Shown piece after piece: positions 36,239-45,555 of a stretch of DNA of 64,000 nucleotides. The position numbers and the translations under genes are program-made. Within the stretch, counting starts at the first letter, position 1; the number at the start of each line of letters is the position of its first letter. The stretch is from Streptomyces abyssomicinicus. GTDB taxonomy: Bacteria > Actinomycetota > Actinomycetes > Streptomycetales > Streptomycetaceae. Below the pieces are notes generated by a model that saw nothing but the letters and a program-made list of their open reading frames with translations, was not told where the DNA came from and searched no databases. Location of the stretch: NCBI RefSeq assembly GCF_008974245.1, contig NZ_BBZI01000005.1:1784751-1848750 (forward strand), given 5' to 3'.

Positions 36239-37357
36239 TCAGGCCGCGACGAGCTCCTGCTCGCGGTCCGGCGTCGTGACCTTGGGCTTCTTGTTCGGCA
36301 GCGAGAGCCGGACGACCTTGCGCCACGCGGAGAACACCTGCTTGGGCAGCGGCCCGGTGACGTACTCCAGCTCGTACTTCTCGAACAGCGCGCGCACCTT
36401 CACCGCGACCTCGGCGTACCGGTTGCTCGGCAGGTCCGGGAACAGGTGGTGCTCGATCTGGTGCGACAGGTTGCCGGTCATGAAGTGCATGGCCTTGCTG
36501 CCGCTGATGTTCGCCGAGCCCATCATCTGGCGCAGGTACCACTGGCCGCGCGTCTCGCCCTTGATCGACCGGCGCTCGAAGACCTGCACGCCCTCGGGGA
36601 AGTGCCCGCACATGATCACCGAGTGGGACCAGAGGTTGCGGACCAGGTTCGCGGTGAACGTGGCGGCGAGCGTGGTGAGGAACGACGGGCCCGACAGCAG
36701 CGGGTGGATCACGTAGTCCTTGAGCACCTGCTTGCGGATCTTGCGGCCCACGGCCCTGGCCCGCGCGCGGAACTCCGGGTTGTTGCGGCGGCGCTTGTGC
36801 AGGTTCCTGCCGAGCTCCAGGTCGTACGCCGCGATGCCGTACTCGAAGAAGCAGGCGTTGATGAAGTTCCACAGCGGCTGGCCGAGGTGGAACGGGCGCC
36901 ACTTCTGGTCCTCGTCGACGCGCATGATGCCGTAGCCGAGGTCGTTGTCCTTGCCTATCACGTTGGTGTACGTGTGGTGCAGCTCGTTGTGCGAGTGCTT
37001 CCACTGATCGGCCGGCGAGACGTGGTCCCAGTCCCAGGTGGTGGAGTGGATCTTCGGGTCCCGCATCCAGTCCCACTGGCCGTGCAGGACGTTGTGGCCG
37101 ATCTCCATGTTGTCCATGATCTTCGCCACGGACAGGCCGGCGGTGCCGAGCAGCCACGCGGGCGGGAAGAACGAGAACAGCAGCACGCCCCTGCTGGCCA
37201 GCTCGAGCTTGCGCTGCGCCGAGATGACCTTGCGGATGTAGGCGGCGTCCTTCTCGCCACGGTCGGCGATCACCTCGTCGCGGATCGCGTCCAGCTCGCG
37301 GCCGAGCTCCTCGATCTGCTCCGCGGTCAGGTGGGCGGTGGGGTCGATGGCGGTCAC
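36239..37357 (-). CDS. Acyl-CoA/fatty acid desaturase
   Basis: A 372-aa membrane di-iron desaturase that introduces a cis double bond into acyl chains. The three histidine boxes are complete: HNVLHGQWDW near 86, HSHNELHHTYTN near 120, and HQIEHHLFP near 303. Hydrophobic segments lie near 57-80 and 205-225. It resembles DesA3-type enzymes that take electrons from a dedicated oxidoreductase, encoded immediately upstream (7-nt gap). GTG 37357 is chosen because GGAG lies 5 nt before it; the in-frame start eight codons earlier lies inside the preceding gene. Confidence 0.9.
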   Translation of the reverse strand: MTAIDPTAHLTAEQIEELGRELDAIRDEVIADRGEKDAAYIRKVISAQRKLELASRGVLLFSFFPPAWLLGTAGLSVAKIMDNMEIGHNVLHGQWDWMRDPKIHSTTWDWDHVSPADQWKHSHNELHHTYTNVIGKDNDLGYGIMRVDEDQKWRPFHLGQPLWNFINACFFEYGIAAYDLELGRNLHKRRRNNPEFRARARAVGRKIRKQVLKDYVIHPLLSGPSFLTTLAATFTANLVRNLWSHSVIMCGHFPEGVQVFERRSIKGETRGQWYLRQMMGSANISGSKAMHFMTGNLSHQIEHHLFPDLPSNRYAEVAVKVRALFEKYELEYVTGPLPKQVFSAWRKVVRLSLPNKKPKVTTPDREQELVAA

Positions 37358-37364
37358 GGTGCTC

Positions 37365-38420
37365 CTACCGTTCGATGTCACAGGGGCCCGCGGCGGCGGA
37401 CACGCAGGTCTGGATGAGGACGCCCGGCTCGGCCTCGGTGATCTCGCCGGTGCGCAGGTCGCGGACGGCGCCCGCCTTGAGCGGCGTGACGCAGCCGAAG
37501 CAGATGCCCATGCGGCACCCGGAGGGCATCAGCACGCCGGCCTCCTCGCCGATGTCCAGCAACGGCGTGGCGCCGTCCGCCTCGACGGTCTTGCCGGTGG
37601 CGCTGAACGTGACCTCGCCGCCGTCACCGGCGACGACGACGGAGGGGCGGAAGCGTTCGGTGTGCAGGCGCTCCTGGACGCCGTGCTCGCTCCAGTGCTC
37701 CTCGGCGGTGTCGAGCAGGCCCGCGGGCCCGCAGGCCCAGGTCTCGCGCTCGGCCCAGTCGGGCACGAGTTCGTCGAGACGGGCGATGTCGAGCATGCCG
37801 TCCGTGGCGGTGTGCACCTCGGTGAGCCGCAGCTTCCCGTCCGCGACCAGGCCGTGCAGTTCGTCGCGGAAGATCACGTCCTGCGGCCGTGGCGCGCAGT
37901 GGACCATGACGACGTCGTCGAACTCGGTGTCGCGCAGCATGCCCATCACGGGCGTGATGCCGCTGCCGGCCGTCAGGTAGAGCACCTTGGCGGGCTTGGC
38001 CCGCGGCAGCACGAAGTCACCGGTCGCCTGGTCGAGCTGGATCAGCGTGCCCGGTTTCGCCCTGCGGACCAAGTGGTTGCTGACCTTGCCGTCCGGGATC
38101 GCCTTCACGGTGATCGTGACGCGGCCGTCCTGGCGGCTCGTCGGCGAGGTGACGGAGTAGGCACGCCACAGGCGCACCCCGTCGACGTCGACCCCGATCC
38201 GCACGTACTGGCCGGCTCTGTGGCCGCGCCAGCCCCGTCCCGGCCTGATCACGACGGTCGCGGCGTCACCCGTCTCGGCGTGCACGGCCTCGATGCGTCC
38301 ACGCAGGTCGGCACCCGCCCGCAGCGGGCTGACCAGGTCGAGGTAGTCCGACGGCAGCAACGGCGTCGTGACCATCTCCAGCAGTTTCCACGCCCTGCTG
38401 CGCAGGGCTGTACTCGTCAT
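37365..38420 (-). CDS. Ferredoxin reductase with C-terminal 2Fe-2S domain
   Basis: A 351-aa electron-transfer protein: an FAD-binding barrel (GQYVRIGVD, RAYSVTSP), an NAD(P) domain (VLYLTAGSGITPVMGML, TWACGPAGLLD), and a plant-type ferredoxin domain with Cys in GCRMGICFGC and QTC. It passes electrons from NAD(P)H to the desaturase downstream, as Rv3230c does for DesA3 in mycobacteria. ATG 38420 has GGAG close upstream. Divergent from the PucR-type regulator at 38508, probably its controller. Confidence 0.9.
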   Translation of the reverse strand: MTSTALRSRAWKLLEMVTTPLLPSDYLDLVSPLRAGADLRGRIEAVHAETGDAATVVIRPGRGWRGHRAGQYVRIGVDVDGVRLWRAYSVTSPTSRQDGRVTITVKAIPDGKVSNHLVRRAKPGTLIQLDQATGDFVLPRAKPAKVLYLTAGSGITPVMGMLRDTEFDDVVMVHCAPRPQDVIFRDELHGLVADGKLRLTEVHTATDGMLDIARLDELVPDWAERETWACGPAGLLDTAEEHWSEHGVQERLHTERFRPSVVVAGDGGEVTFSATGKTVEADGATPLLDIGEEAGVLMPSGCRMGICFGCVTPLKAGAVRDLRTGEITEAEPGVLIQTCVSAAAGPCDIER

Positions 38421-38451
38421 GACTCCAGCTTGCTGCGCCGAACGGCGTAAA

Positions 38452-38467
38452 GTCCTGACCGCAGGAC
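38452..38467. promoter_or_regulatory. Palindrome in a divergent promoter region
   Basis: GTCCTG-ACCG-CAGGAC, a perfect 6-4-6 inverted repeat between the desaturase operon and the regulator at 38508. AATCT-N8-AGATT follows beside it. It may be the operator of the regulator. Confidence 0.4.
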
Positions 38468-38507
38468 GTAAATCTGATCGGCTAGATTGTTCGCAGGGAA
38501 CAAAAAC

Positions 38508-39647
38508 GTGAGCCATGCAATCCGGAGGGCCAGCGAACTGGCCCTGGACGAGACGACGGTCACCGCGCTGCGGGCCGCGCTGAAGACCACCGCCGACGAG
38601 GTCGTCCAGGCGATCATCGACGAGGTCCCTTCCTACGCCAGCGCCCTCTCGGGTCACATGGGCGCCACCATCCGCCGAGCCGTCCGCACCGCCCTGGGGC
38701 ACTACCTGGACCTCGCGAGCGGCAGCGCCACCGGCGGCGACGGCGGTGACGCGGCCTACGAGCTGGGCCGCGGCGAGGTACGCGACGGCCGTTCGATGGA
38801 CGCCCTGCTCAGCGCCTACCGCGTCGGCGCCCGCGTGGCCTGGCGATGCCTGGCAGCGGGCGCCGTGCGCGCGGGTCTGCCCGCCGCCGAGGTCGCCAAG
38901 TTCGCCGAGCTGACCTTCGCCTACATCGACGAACTCTCCGCCGCGAGCGCCGCGGGCCACGCCGACGAACTGGCCGCCCGGGGCAGGGACCAGGAGCGCC
39001 ACCTGGAACACCTGGCCCGCGACCTCCTCGCGGGCGCCAGCCCGGACGTGCTGCTGGCCTCGGCGCAACGGGCCGGGTGGCAGCCTCCGGTCTCGCTGAC
39101 CGCGGTCCTGCTGCCCGCCGCCCAGGCCCGGCCCGCCTACCGCGCGCTCGACCCGGGCACCCTCGTCCTCGACGACCTTCCGGACGCCACCGGTGTGCTG
39201 CTCGTCCCCGATGCCGACCGATCACACCTCTTGCGGCAGCTGACCGACCGCACCGCCGTGGTCGGCCCGCCCCGGCCGTGGACCCGTGCGTCCGCCTCGT
39301 ACGCGCGAGCCGTACGCGCGCGCTCCCTCTCCTCCGACATCCGCGACACCGAGGACCACCTGCCCGAGCTGGTGCTGAGCGCCGACGTGGACGCGTTCGC
39401 AGACCTGTGTGCCAGAGCCCTCGCACCGTTGCGTGCCCTGCCTGCCGCGACCGCACGGCGGCTGGAGGAGACATTGCGGGCGTGGCTGCTCCACCAGGGC
39501 AGGCGGGACGAGGTGGCGGCGGCGTTGTTCGTCCATCCCCAGACGGTCCGGTACCGGATGTCGCAGCTGCGGGAGCTGTTTCCGGATCTCGCATCACCAC
39601 ACCGGGTCCTCGAACTGACACTGGCGGTCGGCCTCCGGGCCGCCTGA
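38508..39647 (+). CDS. PucR-type helix-turn-helix regulator
   Basis: A 379-aa regulator. Residues 10-160 form an RsbR-like helical sensor region (TTADEVVQAIIDEVPSYA, LLSAYRVGARVAWRCL). The C-terminal 60 residues are the PucR helix-turn-helix (LRAWLLHQGRRDEVAAALFV, HPQTVRYRMSQLRELF). GTG 38508 is chosen with AGGGA upstream; the TTG at 38487 is less likely. Divergent transcription from the desaturase/reductase pair implies control of membrane lipid unsaturation, an inference from context. Confidence 0.8.
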   Translation: MSHAIRRASELALDETTVTALRAALKTTADEVVQAIIDEVPSYASALSGHMGATIRRAVRTALGHYLDLASGSATGGDGGDAAYELGRGEVRDGRSMDALLSAYRVGARVAWRCLAAGAVRAGLPAAEVAKFAELTFAYIDELSAASAAGHADELAARGRDQERHLEHLARDLLAGASPDVLLASAQRAGWQPPVSLTAVLLPAAQARPAYRALDPGTLVLDDLPDATGVLLVPDADRSHLLRQLTDRTAVVGPPRPWTRASASYARAVRARSLSSDIRDTEDHLPELVLSADVDAFADLCARALAPLRALPAATARRLEETLRAWLLHQGRRDEVAAALFVHPQTVRYRMSQLRELFPDLASPHRVLELTLAVGLRAA

Positions 39648-39685
39648 CACCGGCCCCATGCCCGCACCGCGTGAGGGATGATGAG

Positions 39686-39717
39686 GACGGAACGACGGAA
39701 CGACGGAACGACGGAAC
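39686..39717. repeat. Tandem octamer, 4 copies
   Basis: Four perfect copies of GACGGAAC just upstream of the thioredoxin-like gene, ending 18 nt before its ATG, partly in the leader. Copy number could vary by slippage and alter spacing or mRNA structure. Confidence 0.85.
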
Positions 39718-39735
39718 GCGAGGTCAGGAACTCCC

Positions 39736-40074
39736 ATGACGAAGCGGGTGCACCGCCCCCGTGAGGACGCGGAATTCGACTTCATCCTCGGGATGAGCGC
39801 GGTTCCCGTCCTCGCGTACTTCACCGGGACATGGCCCAAGGCGATCGAGCCCTGCCGGGTGATGGACGTCGTCGTGGCCGGAGTCGCCGACGACCACGCG
39901 GGCCGCCTGACGGTCGTCCGCGCCGACATCACGCGATGTCCGGCCGCCACCGAGCGATACAGGATCACCGGAGCCCCGTCCTACGTCCTGCTGATGGAGG
40001 GGGAGGCGGTGGAGCGCGGCACGGGGCCCATGACCCTCGCCGAGCTTCAGGGGCTCCTGGACGGCCACCTCTGA
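39736..40074 (+). CDS. Thioredoxin-fold protein without CXXC
   Basis: A 112-aa thioredoxin-like protein: VPVLAYFTGTW is the strand before the active site, VVRADITRCP the third strand, and YRITGAPSYVLLMEGE includes the cis-Pro. Where thioredoxin has WCGPC this protein has WPKAIEPC, with a single Cys and a longer loop, so ordinary dithiol chemistry is not possible. A similar loop occurs in other streptomycete proteins (recollection), so it is not a sequencing error. Function unknown. Confidence 0.75.
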   Translation: MTKRVHRPREDAEFDFILGMSAVPVLAYFTGTWPKAIEPCRVMDVVVAGVADDHAGRLTVVRADITRCPAATERYRITGAPSYVLLMEGEAVERGTGPMTLAELQGLLDGHL

Positions 40075-40221
40075 ACGGCCGCGGCGGCACGTGTCCGCGC
40101 CGCCCGTCACGTCCTGGGCCGATGCCTGACGCGGCGCGAACGCTTCTGTGCTGCCGCCGGACCACCGTCCGGCGCCCCACCCTCACCACGAGGTGCCGCC
40201 CATGACCGACCACCTGGCAAG

Positions 40222-40482
40222 GGGGCGGCCGTAACAGCCTCGACCTGCCCGAGGACGAGGTTCCCCGGCTTCGCCGAGTGGCTGCACCGGTACCTGCTGG
40301 GCGAGGACATGACCGGCCCCAACAACGCGGCCTTCTACCCGGGCCCGGTGGAACTGGACTCCCTCCCGATGCCCGGCGCCGACCGCACCGAGCCCTGGTA
40401 CGGGCCGGACCGGGGGAGAGCGACGGTCGGTCCCAGTCCGGTCGGTGGGTCGTGGTGCGGTTCCGACGTAGGAGTGAAGTGA
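40222..40482 (+). pseudogene. C-terminal relic of a SMI1/KNR4 (SUKH) gene
   Basis: The plus strand reads GRNSLDLPEDE, then after a one-base shift FPGFAEWLHRYLLGEDMTGP and AAFYPGPVELDSLPM, ending at a TGA at 40480. This looks like the C terminus of SMI1/KNR4 proteins in streptomycetes. The 5' part is missing. It is the second such relic in the window (see 8467-8924). Confidence 0.45.
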
Positions 40483-40991
40483 GAACCCGGCAGAAGCATC
40501 ACGACGCCCCTGAGCCCGACAAGCCCTGGAACGAGATCACGCCAGGACTCTGGATGGGTGGACACTTCTGGGCCGACCGCACCGGTGAAGTCCATCCGGC
40601 TGTCGCGGGTGAGGAGTTCGACCTGGTCATCAGCCTGTTCACCCGCGAAGGCCACGGTCCGCACCAGGCAGCCCAGCACCTGATCACCGAGCTCCCCGAC
40701 GGCCCACTCACCGCCGACCAGATCCACTCCGTCCAGGAGTTGGCCCGCGCTGCGGCACATGCTCTGCGAGACGGCCGCACCGTGCTCGTGCGCTGCCACT
40801 CCGGCTACAACCGCTCCGGACTGGTCATCGCGCAGACCCTCGTCGAACTGGGTCACACCCCTGACACAGCCATCAGCCTCATTCGGCAGAGACGATCGCC
40901 ACGGGCACTCAACAACGAGACCTTCGAGCAATACCTCACCACCGGGCTTCACGTGGCCTACCTCCTGAGCGGACTCGACACGCTCGGCTGA
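40479..40991 (+). CDS. Dual-specificity-type protein phosphatase
   Basis: A 170-aa phosphatase of the DSP/tyrosine phosphatase fold. The active-site loop VRCHSGYNRSGLV near residue 105 has the Cys-X5-Arg signature, and the general-acid region is near DGPLTADQ. The N terminus (PWNEITPGLWMGGHFW) resembles the family's usual opening. GTG 40479 is chosen because AGGAG lies 4-5 nt upstream and because the preceding relic's TGA overlaps it. Substrate unknown. Confidence 0.8.
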   Translation: MRTRQKHHDAPEPDKPWNEITPGLWMGGHFWADRTGEVHPAVAGEEFDLVISLFTREGHGPHQAAQHLITELPDGPLTADQIHSVQELARAAAHALRDGRTVLVRCHSGYNRSGLVIAQTLVELGHTPDTAISLIRQRRSPRALNNETFEQYLTTGLHVAYLLSGLDTLG

Positions 40992-41213
40992 ACGGAGCCT
41001 CCCCTGGGAAGGAGACCTACAGGACCAGCGCCGCCGACCTGGGGAGTGTCTGCGAAACGGCTCTTCCAAGATTTTCGTGGCGGTTCATGGCTGGTTGAGG
41101 CCGGCGATCCACGGGAGGCCTTGAGATCACCACTCCCGACGCATGGGCACGAAGTCCCACAGAGGGCTCACGGGCCCCCCAGACCGTTACGTCCGGTCCT
41201 GGACGACGTGCTC

Positions 41214-41423
41214 TCAGAACAGGGCGTCCTGGTCCGGCTCCTCACGGCGCAGCAGGCCGACGTCCTCGCCCCTCCACTTCGCCTCCAGATGCTTGCGCCA
41301 GCCCGCCGGCGGGGGCCAGGGGATGCCCCACTGCGCGAGTTGCTTCTTGGACCAGCCGCCGTTCGGGGTCTGGGCGGCGGCCACCTCGTCAGGAGAGGGC
41401 ACGTAGTCGACCATGCAGGGCAT
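41214..41423 (-). CDS. Small hypothetical protein, 69 aa
   Basis: A short protein with a Trp/Pro-rich core (NGGWSKKQLAQWGIPWPPP, then GWRKHLEAKWRG). Small proteins with this core are found in streptomycetes and their phages (recollection, not a search). ATG 41423 has GAGG at about -10; ATG 41414 (MVDYVPSPDE) is an alternative. Confidence 0.55.
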   Translation of the reverse strand: MPCMVDYVPSPDEVAAAQTPNGGWSKKQLAQWGIPWPPPAGWRKHLEAKWRGEDVGLLRREEPDQDALF

Positions 41424-41669
41424 GCTGCCTCAGTTGCGGTCCTGGTGCCATACACGGCAGACCGGATCCCCGCTGTCGATGGCGCGACGACGGCTCGGCC
41501 AACCGCCGTCGACCGGGCGGGAGTTGACGCCTTCACCTGCCGCCGCTGCGCCACGGCATGCCGACCGGCGCAGACATCGCCAACCGCACCACCACCACGA
41601 CGTCGACGGACCGGCACCGTCCCCGAAATCCATGGTCGCCACAAAGCTGCACGGCCTACGCTCCAACCC

Positions 41670-42095
41670 ATGCGAAGTGTCTTCGTGTTTCCCGCAGGTG
41701 AGCGAGCTGAGACGGTTGCCTTGCTTGATCGGCATCTGCGCGGGCAGCGCCATCCGTGGACTCTGGACGGCAACCTCTACATCGACACCGACGATGAGCA
41801 GACCGGCTACCTCTTCTCCGACTGGGAGCCTGAAGATGTTGCGATCCTCGAAGCGGCCATCGGACATCACCCCACATGGGCGGTGCAGATCGGCATCTCC
41901 GGGCGGATCGACGGCACCGCAGAGGTTCACCAGATGATCGCTCTGCTGCTTGAGTACGGAGGCGTGGCAATGGACGACTACACCTCCCACCCATGGACCC
42001 TGCCGGAAATCCTGTCTGGAGCAGTGAACGACGGCCTGCGCTTCTTCGACTTTCGCGGCTACCACGAACTCCACCGCGAACACGGGCGTTCCTGA
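41670..42095 (+). CDS. Hypothetical protein, 141 aa
   Basis: A soluble acidic protein with an intact frame and normal composition. Recognisable segments are VFVFPAGERAETVALLDRHL, LYIDTDDEQTGYLFSDWEPE and TSHPWTLPEI. It resembles a family of streptomycete hypothetical proteins without known function. The frame is open far upstream, but residues before ATG 41670 are low-complexity, so I start there; no strong ribosome site is visible. The open frame continues past its stop for 65 codons. Confidence 0.55.
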   Translation: MRSVFVFPAGERAETVALLDRHLRGQRHPWTLDGNLYIDTDDEQTGYLFSDWEPEDVAILEAAIGHHPTWAVQIGISGRIDGTAEVHQMIALLLEYGGVAMDDYTSHPWTLPEILSGAVNDGLRFFDFRGYHELHREHGRS

Positions 42096-42290
42096 CTCGA
42101 TCACCTCACCGCCGGGAAGCTTCGTGCGGCCTCGGTGAGCGAGTGGAACGCGGCCAGCCCATCCGACTTCTGGGCTGCCATGACCGCGGCTGGTGAACTC
42201 CTGGCCGGCCAGGACCGCCACGACCACGAAGAGGTCACTGCAGGGCTGGAACGATGCCGCACGCAGGCTGCGGCCATCAGCGCGAAGTAG
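42096..42290 (+). pseudogene. Open frame without a start, possible gene tail
   Basis: Directly after the stop at 42095, in the same frame, 64 codons read as a protein-like helical sequence (LDHLTAGKLRAASVSEWNAA, SPSDFWAAMTAAGELLAGQD) and end at a TAG at 42288. No ATG starts it and the only GTG (42135) lacks a ribosome site. It may be the remnant of an inserted or truncated gene. Confidence 0.3.
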
Positions 42291-42485
42291 CACCGTCCTC
42301 GACAAACGTCCTCCGCTCGGTTCGGCGGTGCTGATGGTTCCCACGGCCCCACGGCCCAACGGCCCCGCGCAGGCCACGCCGAATCCCGTGTTCACCCTCG
42401 CCGGCCACATCGGGCGGAGCATCGAGGAAGGCGAAAGGCGCCCGGCTGCCGAGGGCCCGCAAGCGCGATCGGGCATCATGTCACC

Positions 42486-42923
42486 ATGATCCAGAACGGC
42501 CTGCAAGCGCCCGAGGCGCGTCCGCGGCACCCGGACGTCACCGAGGCGATTGTCCGGGAGCGACGGCTGCACGACCCCTCCGTCCGCCTCTCCGGCCCCC
42601 TCGCCGAAGCCCTCTTCGACCCCGATTTCGTCGAGGTGGGTGCCTCCGGGCGGCGGTGGACGCACGCAGAGATGGTCGCCGCCCTGCCCACGCTCCACGG
42701 CGGAACCGAGAACAGCACCCCCATCACCGCGGAGCACTTCGAGGGCACTCTCCTCGCCCCCGGCATCGTTCATCTCACCTACGAGACCCGCATCGAGGAC
42801 CGGCACGCCCGACGTTCGTCGATCTGGCGCCGCGACGCCGCCGGGGAGCTCCGGCTCTACTACCACCAGGCCACGCCGGTGCCGGACGGGACAGCCGTCC
42901 CGCGACCGGGCAGCTCCAAGTGA
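42486..42923 (+). CDS. NTF2-like (DUF4440) domain protein
   Basis: A 145-aa protein of the SnoaL/NTF2-like fold: RLHDPSVRLSGPLAEALFDP then DFVEVGASGRRWTHAEMVAA, and YETRIEDRHARRSSIWRRDA near the end. The latter segment, with SSxW, is typical of the DUF4440 group. Possible roles include ligand binding or small-molecule catalysis. ATG 42486 is used; ribosome site weak. Confidence 0.7.
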   Translation: MIQNGLQAPEARPRHPDVTEAIVRERRLHDPSVRLSGPLAEALFDPDFVEVGASGRRWTHAEMVAALPTLHGGTENSTPITAEHFEGTLLAPGIVHLTYETRIEDRHARRSSIWRRDAAGELRLYYHQATPVPDGTAVPRPGSSK

Positions 42924-43241
42924 GCAGGTCCGTTCCGGGTGCGAGGTGGTGGCGTTAGCTCTGCAAGAGGTGGTGGAGGAGTGAGCGGCGTGTACCGGCC
43001 GAAGAGGAACCTGGGCGGTGCCCAGGCGCGGAGCACGACAGCGTCAGCTCCCGGTGTCCTGACCAGCGGTGCCGCCGAGCCGCGGCGGGCCGGCCCTTCA
43101 CCCCTCGCGCAGCACTGGCCTCCTGTGCTCATCCTCCTGGTGCCAGCGCTTCGTGAACGCGTCGGTCGTGAAAGGAGCGGCACAGAAGGCCGCGCTCTCG
43201 GCCGTCCCGCAGGCTTCCCGTGTCGTGATCGGGGGAGCCCC
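42924..43241. other. Gene-free stretch
   Basis: No frame gives a recognisable protein. The last bases contain GGGGGAG, the ribosome site of the pseudogene that follows. Confidence 0.4.
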
Positions 43242-44440
43242 ATGACTGCACGGCAGGTGATCGTCGTCTCTCCTCCCGGCAGTGGCACCGTCCTCGTGCA
43301 CGAAGCCACCACGGCACTCGGCCACGTCTCCCGCGGCACCATGAGCGGACACGCCCGGCACGCGGCGTCCGCCGGTCCCGGCGAGGTCTTCCCCCTCCTC
43401 GAAGCGGCCTACGGCGCGAAGACCGCCGTGCGTCTGCTCTCCGCCCACCACCAGGACCAGGACACCGCCACCCTGCAGCGCACCTACACGGCAGCCGTCG
43501 ACACCCTCTGGACCCTCTGGCGCGCGTGGTGGCAGCGGCTCGGCCAGCCGGTCACCGCGCACACGGACCTCGACCCCACGGTCGAGGCACGCCTCACCCG
43601 CCTGCCCGACGCGGAACTGCTGCGCCTCCTGCCCGGACGCGACGCTCGGCGAAGCCGACCTGAAGTCCCGTATGGCCTCGGCCTTCGAACACGCCAAGGC
43701 CGAGGGAGCCCGTGGGACAAGCCTGGTCTACGGGATCTTCCTGCGATCCGCCAGTACACCTGGCCGCCGAACACCTGCTGCGCCACTTCGCGGATCACCC
43801 CGCCGACGAGACCGCCGGGCTCATGCCGCACGCCTTCGGCAGCATCGCGGACCCGGAACTGAAGCACGCGGGCGACGAGGCGCCGGGCCACAGGCCGTCG
43901 CCCGCACCGACAGCTGGCTCCTGCAGAACCCCGGCGCGCTCCAGCGCCCGCACCTCGACTGGCACGCCGCACTCCAACTGATCGCCTCCGGCCGGTTCGC
44001 CGAGGCGCGCCGACGGGCCGACACCGTGCTGCGCCGTGCCGACGTGGCGATGCGCTCGGCAGTGAACTGGAGACTGCTGCTCGCCGGACAGCAACCCGCG
44101 CGGATCTGCGAACCGGACCACGTGCGGGAGCTGCTGGACGGCCCCGGCGGCATGACGGACATCTTCCACACGTTCGGCCTCGCCCTCGTCCTGGCCGTGG
44201 AGTGCGCGGTCGAGGATCTGCGGTCCCTCGCCGCCACCGCGGCCACCGACGAGCGCCCCGCCTACCGTGAGGTGCTCGCCCCGTCGTACGGGCGCTGGCA
44301 CATGTCTGCGCGGGAGAGCCGGGCCACGCGGTCGCCCTCCTCGAGCACCGTCGGGCCACCCGGCGCCACCACCACTACGAGGACCTGCTCCACACCGCGA
44401 GGCCGACGCCATCCGTGTCTACCTCACACCCTCCGTCAGA
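43242..44440 (+). pseudogene. Heavily frameshifted hypothetical gene
   Basis: A gene of about 390 codons begins at ATG 43242 with a good ribosome site (TARQVIVVSPPGSGTVLVHE) but changes frame at least five times. LLRLLPG moves to LGEADLKSRMASAFEHAKAE near 43640, to VHLAAEHLLRHFADHPADET near 43750, back to VARTDSWLLQNPGALQRPHL near 43885, to EPGHAVALLEHRR near 44315, and to EADAIRVYLTP near 44405. Each segment has normal Streptomyces codon use, so loss is recent or the sequence is locally poor. Function unknown. Its end overlaps the tail of the APH gene on the other strand. Confidence 0.65.
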
Positions 44441-45321
44441 ACGCGGTCGAGAGCTGCCCGGCCTGCGGGTCCCCAATGCGGCTTGCCACCGGGAAGACCT
44501 CGGTCCCCGTTCTGGCCCATGAGCATGAGGAACAGGCTCTTCAGGGCGGCCAGCCCGCGGGCGCGGCGGATCGTCCCCTCGTCCGCATGCGCGTACACGT
44601 CGAAGAAGCGGGAGACGGCACCGGCGGGAAGGATCACCCAGGCAGCCGCGAGGTCCCAGGCCGGGTCGCCGGCGAACAGGGCATCGAAGTCGATCACGCC
44701 CGAGAGCGTCCCGTCGGAGACGACGACGTTCGCGGGGTGAAGGTCGCCGTGAACCCACAGTGGCGGGCCCGCCCATTCGGGTGCCGCGACGGCGTCGTCC
44801 CAGACGGAGCGGACGGCGTCGGCGAGGTCGGCGGGGATCACGGCGTGGAAGAAGTGGTCGAAGCCGTCCGTGCACTTCTCGGGGTGGTCGCCGCGGTCGT
44901 CGCTGATCGGCGCGTCTTCGGGTGCTTCCACGTGGAGCGCGGTGAGGAAGGCCGCCAGCGCGTCGGCCGCGTGGTCGCCGAGGCTGGTGGAGGCGTGGTC
45001 CAGCGGCTCGCCGGGAACCCACGTCATGACGGTCCAGGGCTTCGGGAAGCGCACGGACGGTTCACCGATCCGCACGGGGCTGGGCACCGGGAGCGGCAGG
45101 CGCGGGCCCAGGACGGGCAGCCACCGGCACTCCTTGCGCAGAAGGGCCGAGGCACCTTTTTGACGGGGCATACGGACAGCCAGATCGTCCCCGAGGCGCC
45201 ACATCTGGTTGCCCCACCCGCCCGCCACTTCGCGGAGGGCCAGCCCTGCGAGATCCGGATGTTGCTCCAGCAGCAGGTCACGGACCAGGTCCGCGGTGAT
45301 CTCGATCTCGAAATCGGTCAT
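44419..45321 (-). CDS. Aminoglycoside phosphotransferase (APH) family kinase
   Basis: A 300-aa kinase-like protein. The catalytic loop VHGDLHPANVVV near 205 and the metal-binding GVIDFDALFAGDPAWDLA near 225 are intact, and the N-terminal Gly-rich region with GGWGNQMWRLGDDLAVRMPR is normal. Such proteins phosphorylate aminoglycosides, macrolides or cellular sugars and amines; the substrate cannot be predicted. ATG 45321 (MTDFEIEI) has no ribosome site; the transcript may be leaderless. The 14-residue longer form is less likely. Confidence 0.8.
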   Translation of the reverse strand: MTDFEIEITADLVRDLLLEQHPDLAGLALREVAGGWGNQMWRLGDDLAVRMPRQKGASALLRKECRWLPVLGPRLPLPVPSPVRIGEPSVRFPKPWTVMTWVPGEPLDHASTSLGDHAADALAAFLTALHVEAPEDAPISDDRGDHPEKCTDGFDHFFHAVIPADLADAVRSVWDDAVAAPEWAGPPLWVHGDLHPANVVVSDGTLSGVIDFDALFAGDPAWDLAAAWVILPAGAVSRFFDVYAHADEGTIRRARGLAALKSLFLMLMGQNGDRGLPGGKPHWGPAGRAALDRVLTEGVR

Positions 45322-45555
45322 ACGAGAGCACACTACCGGGGCAGGATTTCCGACTGCTCCCACGATCCGCGACCGGCCGGCTGCCTGACCCGGTGGCCGT
45401 CGGCCATACCTCGACGACGAGGAACAGCAAGGTGGGGTTGGCCGACACGTCCTGGGACTCCTCTGAGAACAACCTCCCCGAGGCGAACCGCGGGGCCGCC
45501 GGCGAGCGTCTGCCGGTGCCGGCGGCCCTGAGGGTCCCGTGCGGGGGACAGCGGC

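Noticed and set aside
44267..44740. Plus-strand frame of 157 codons at the pseudogene end
   Set aside because: Only its first part (EADAIRVYLTP) belongs to the broken gene; the rest is antisense to the APH gene.
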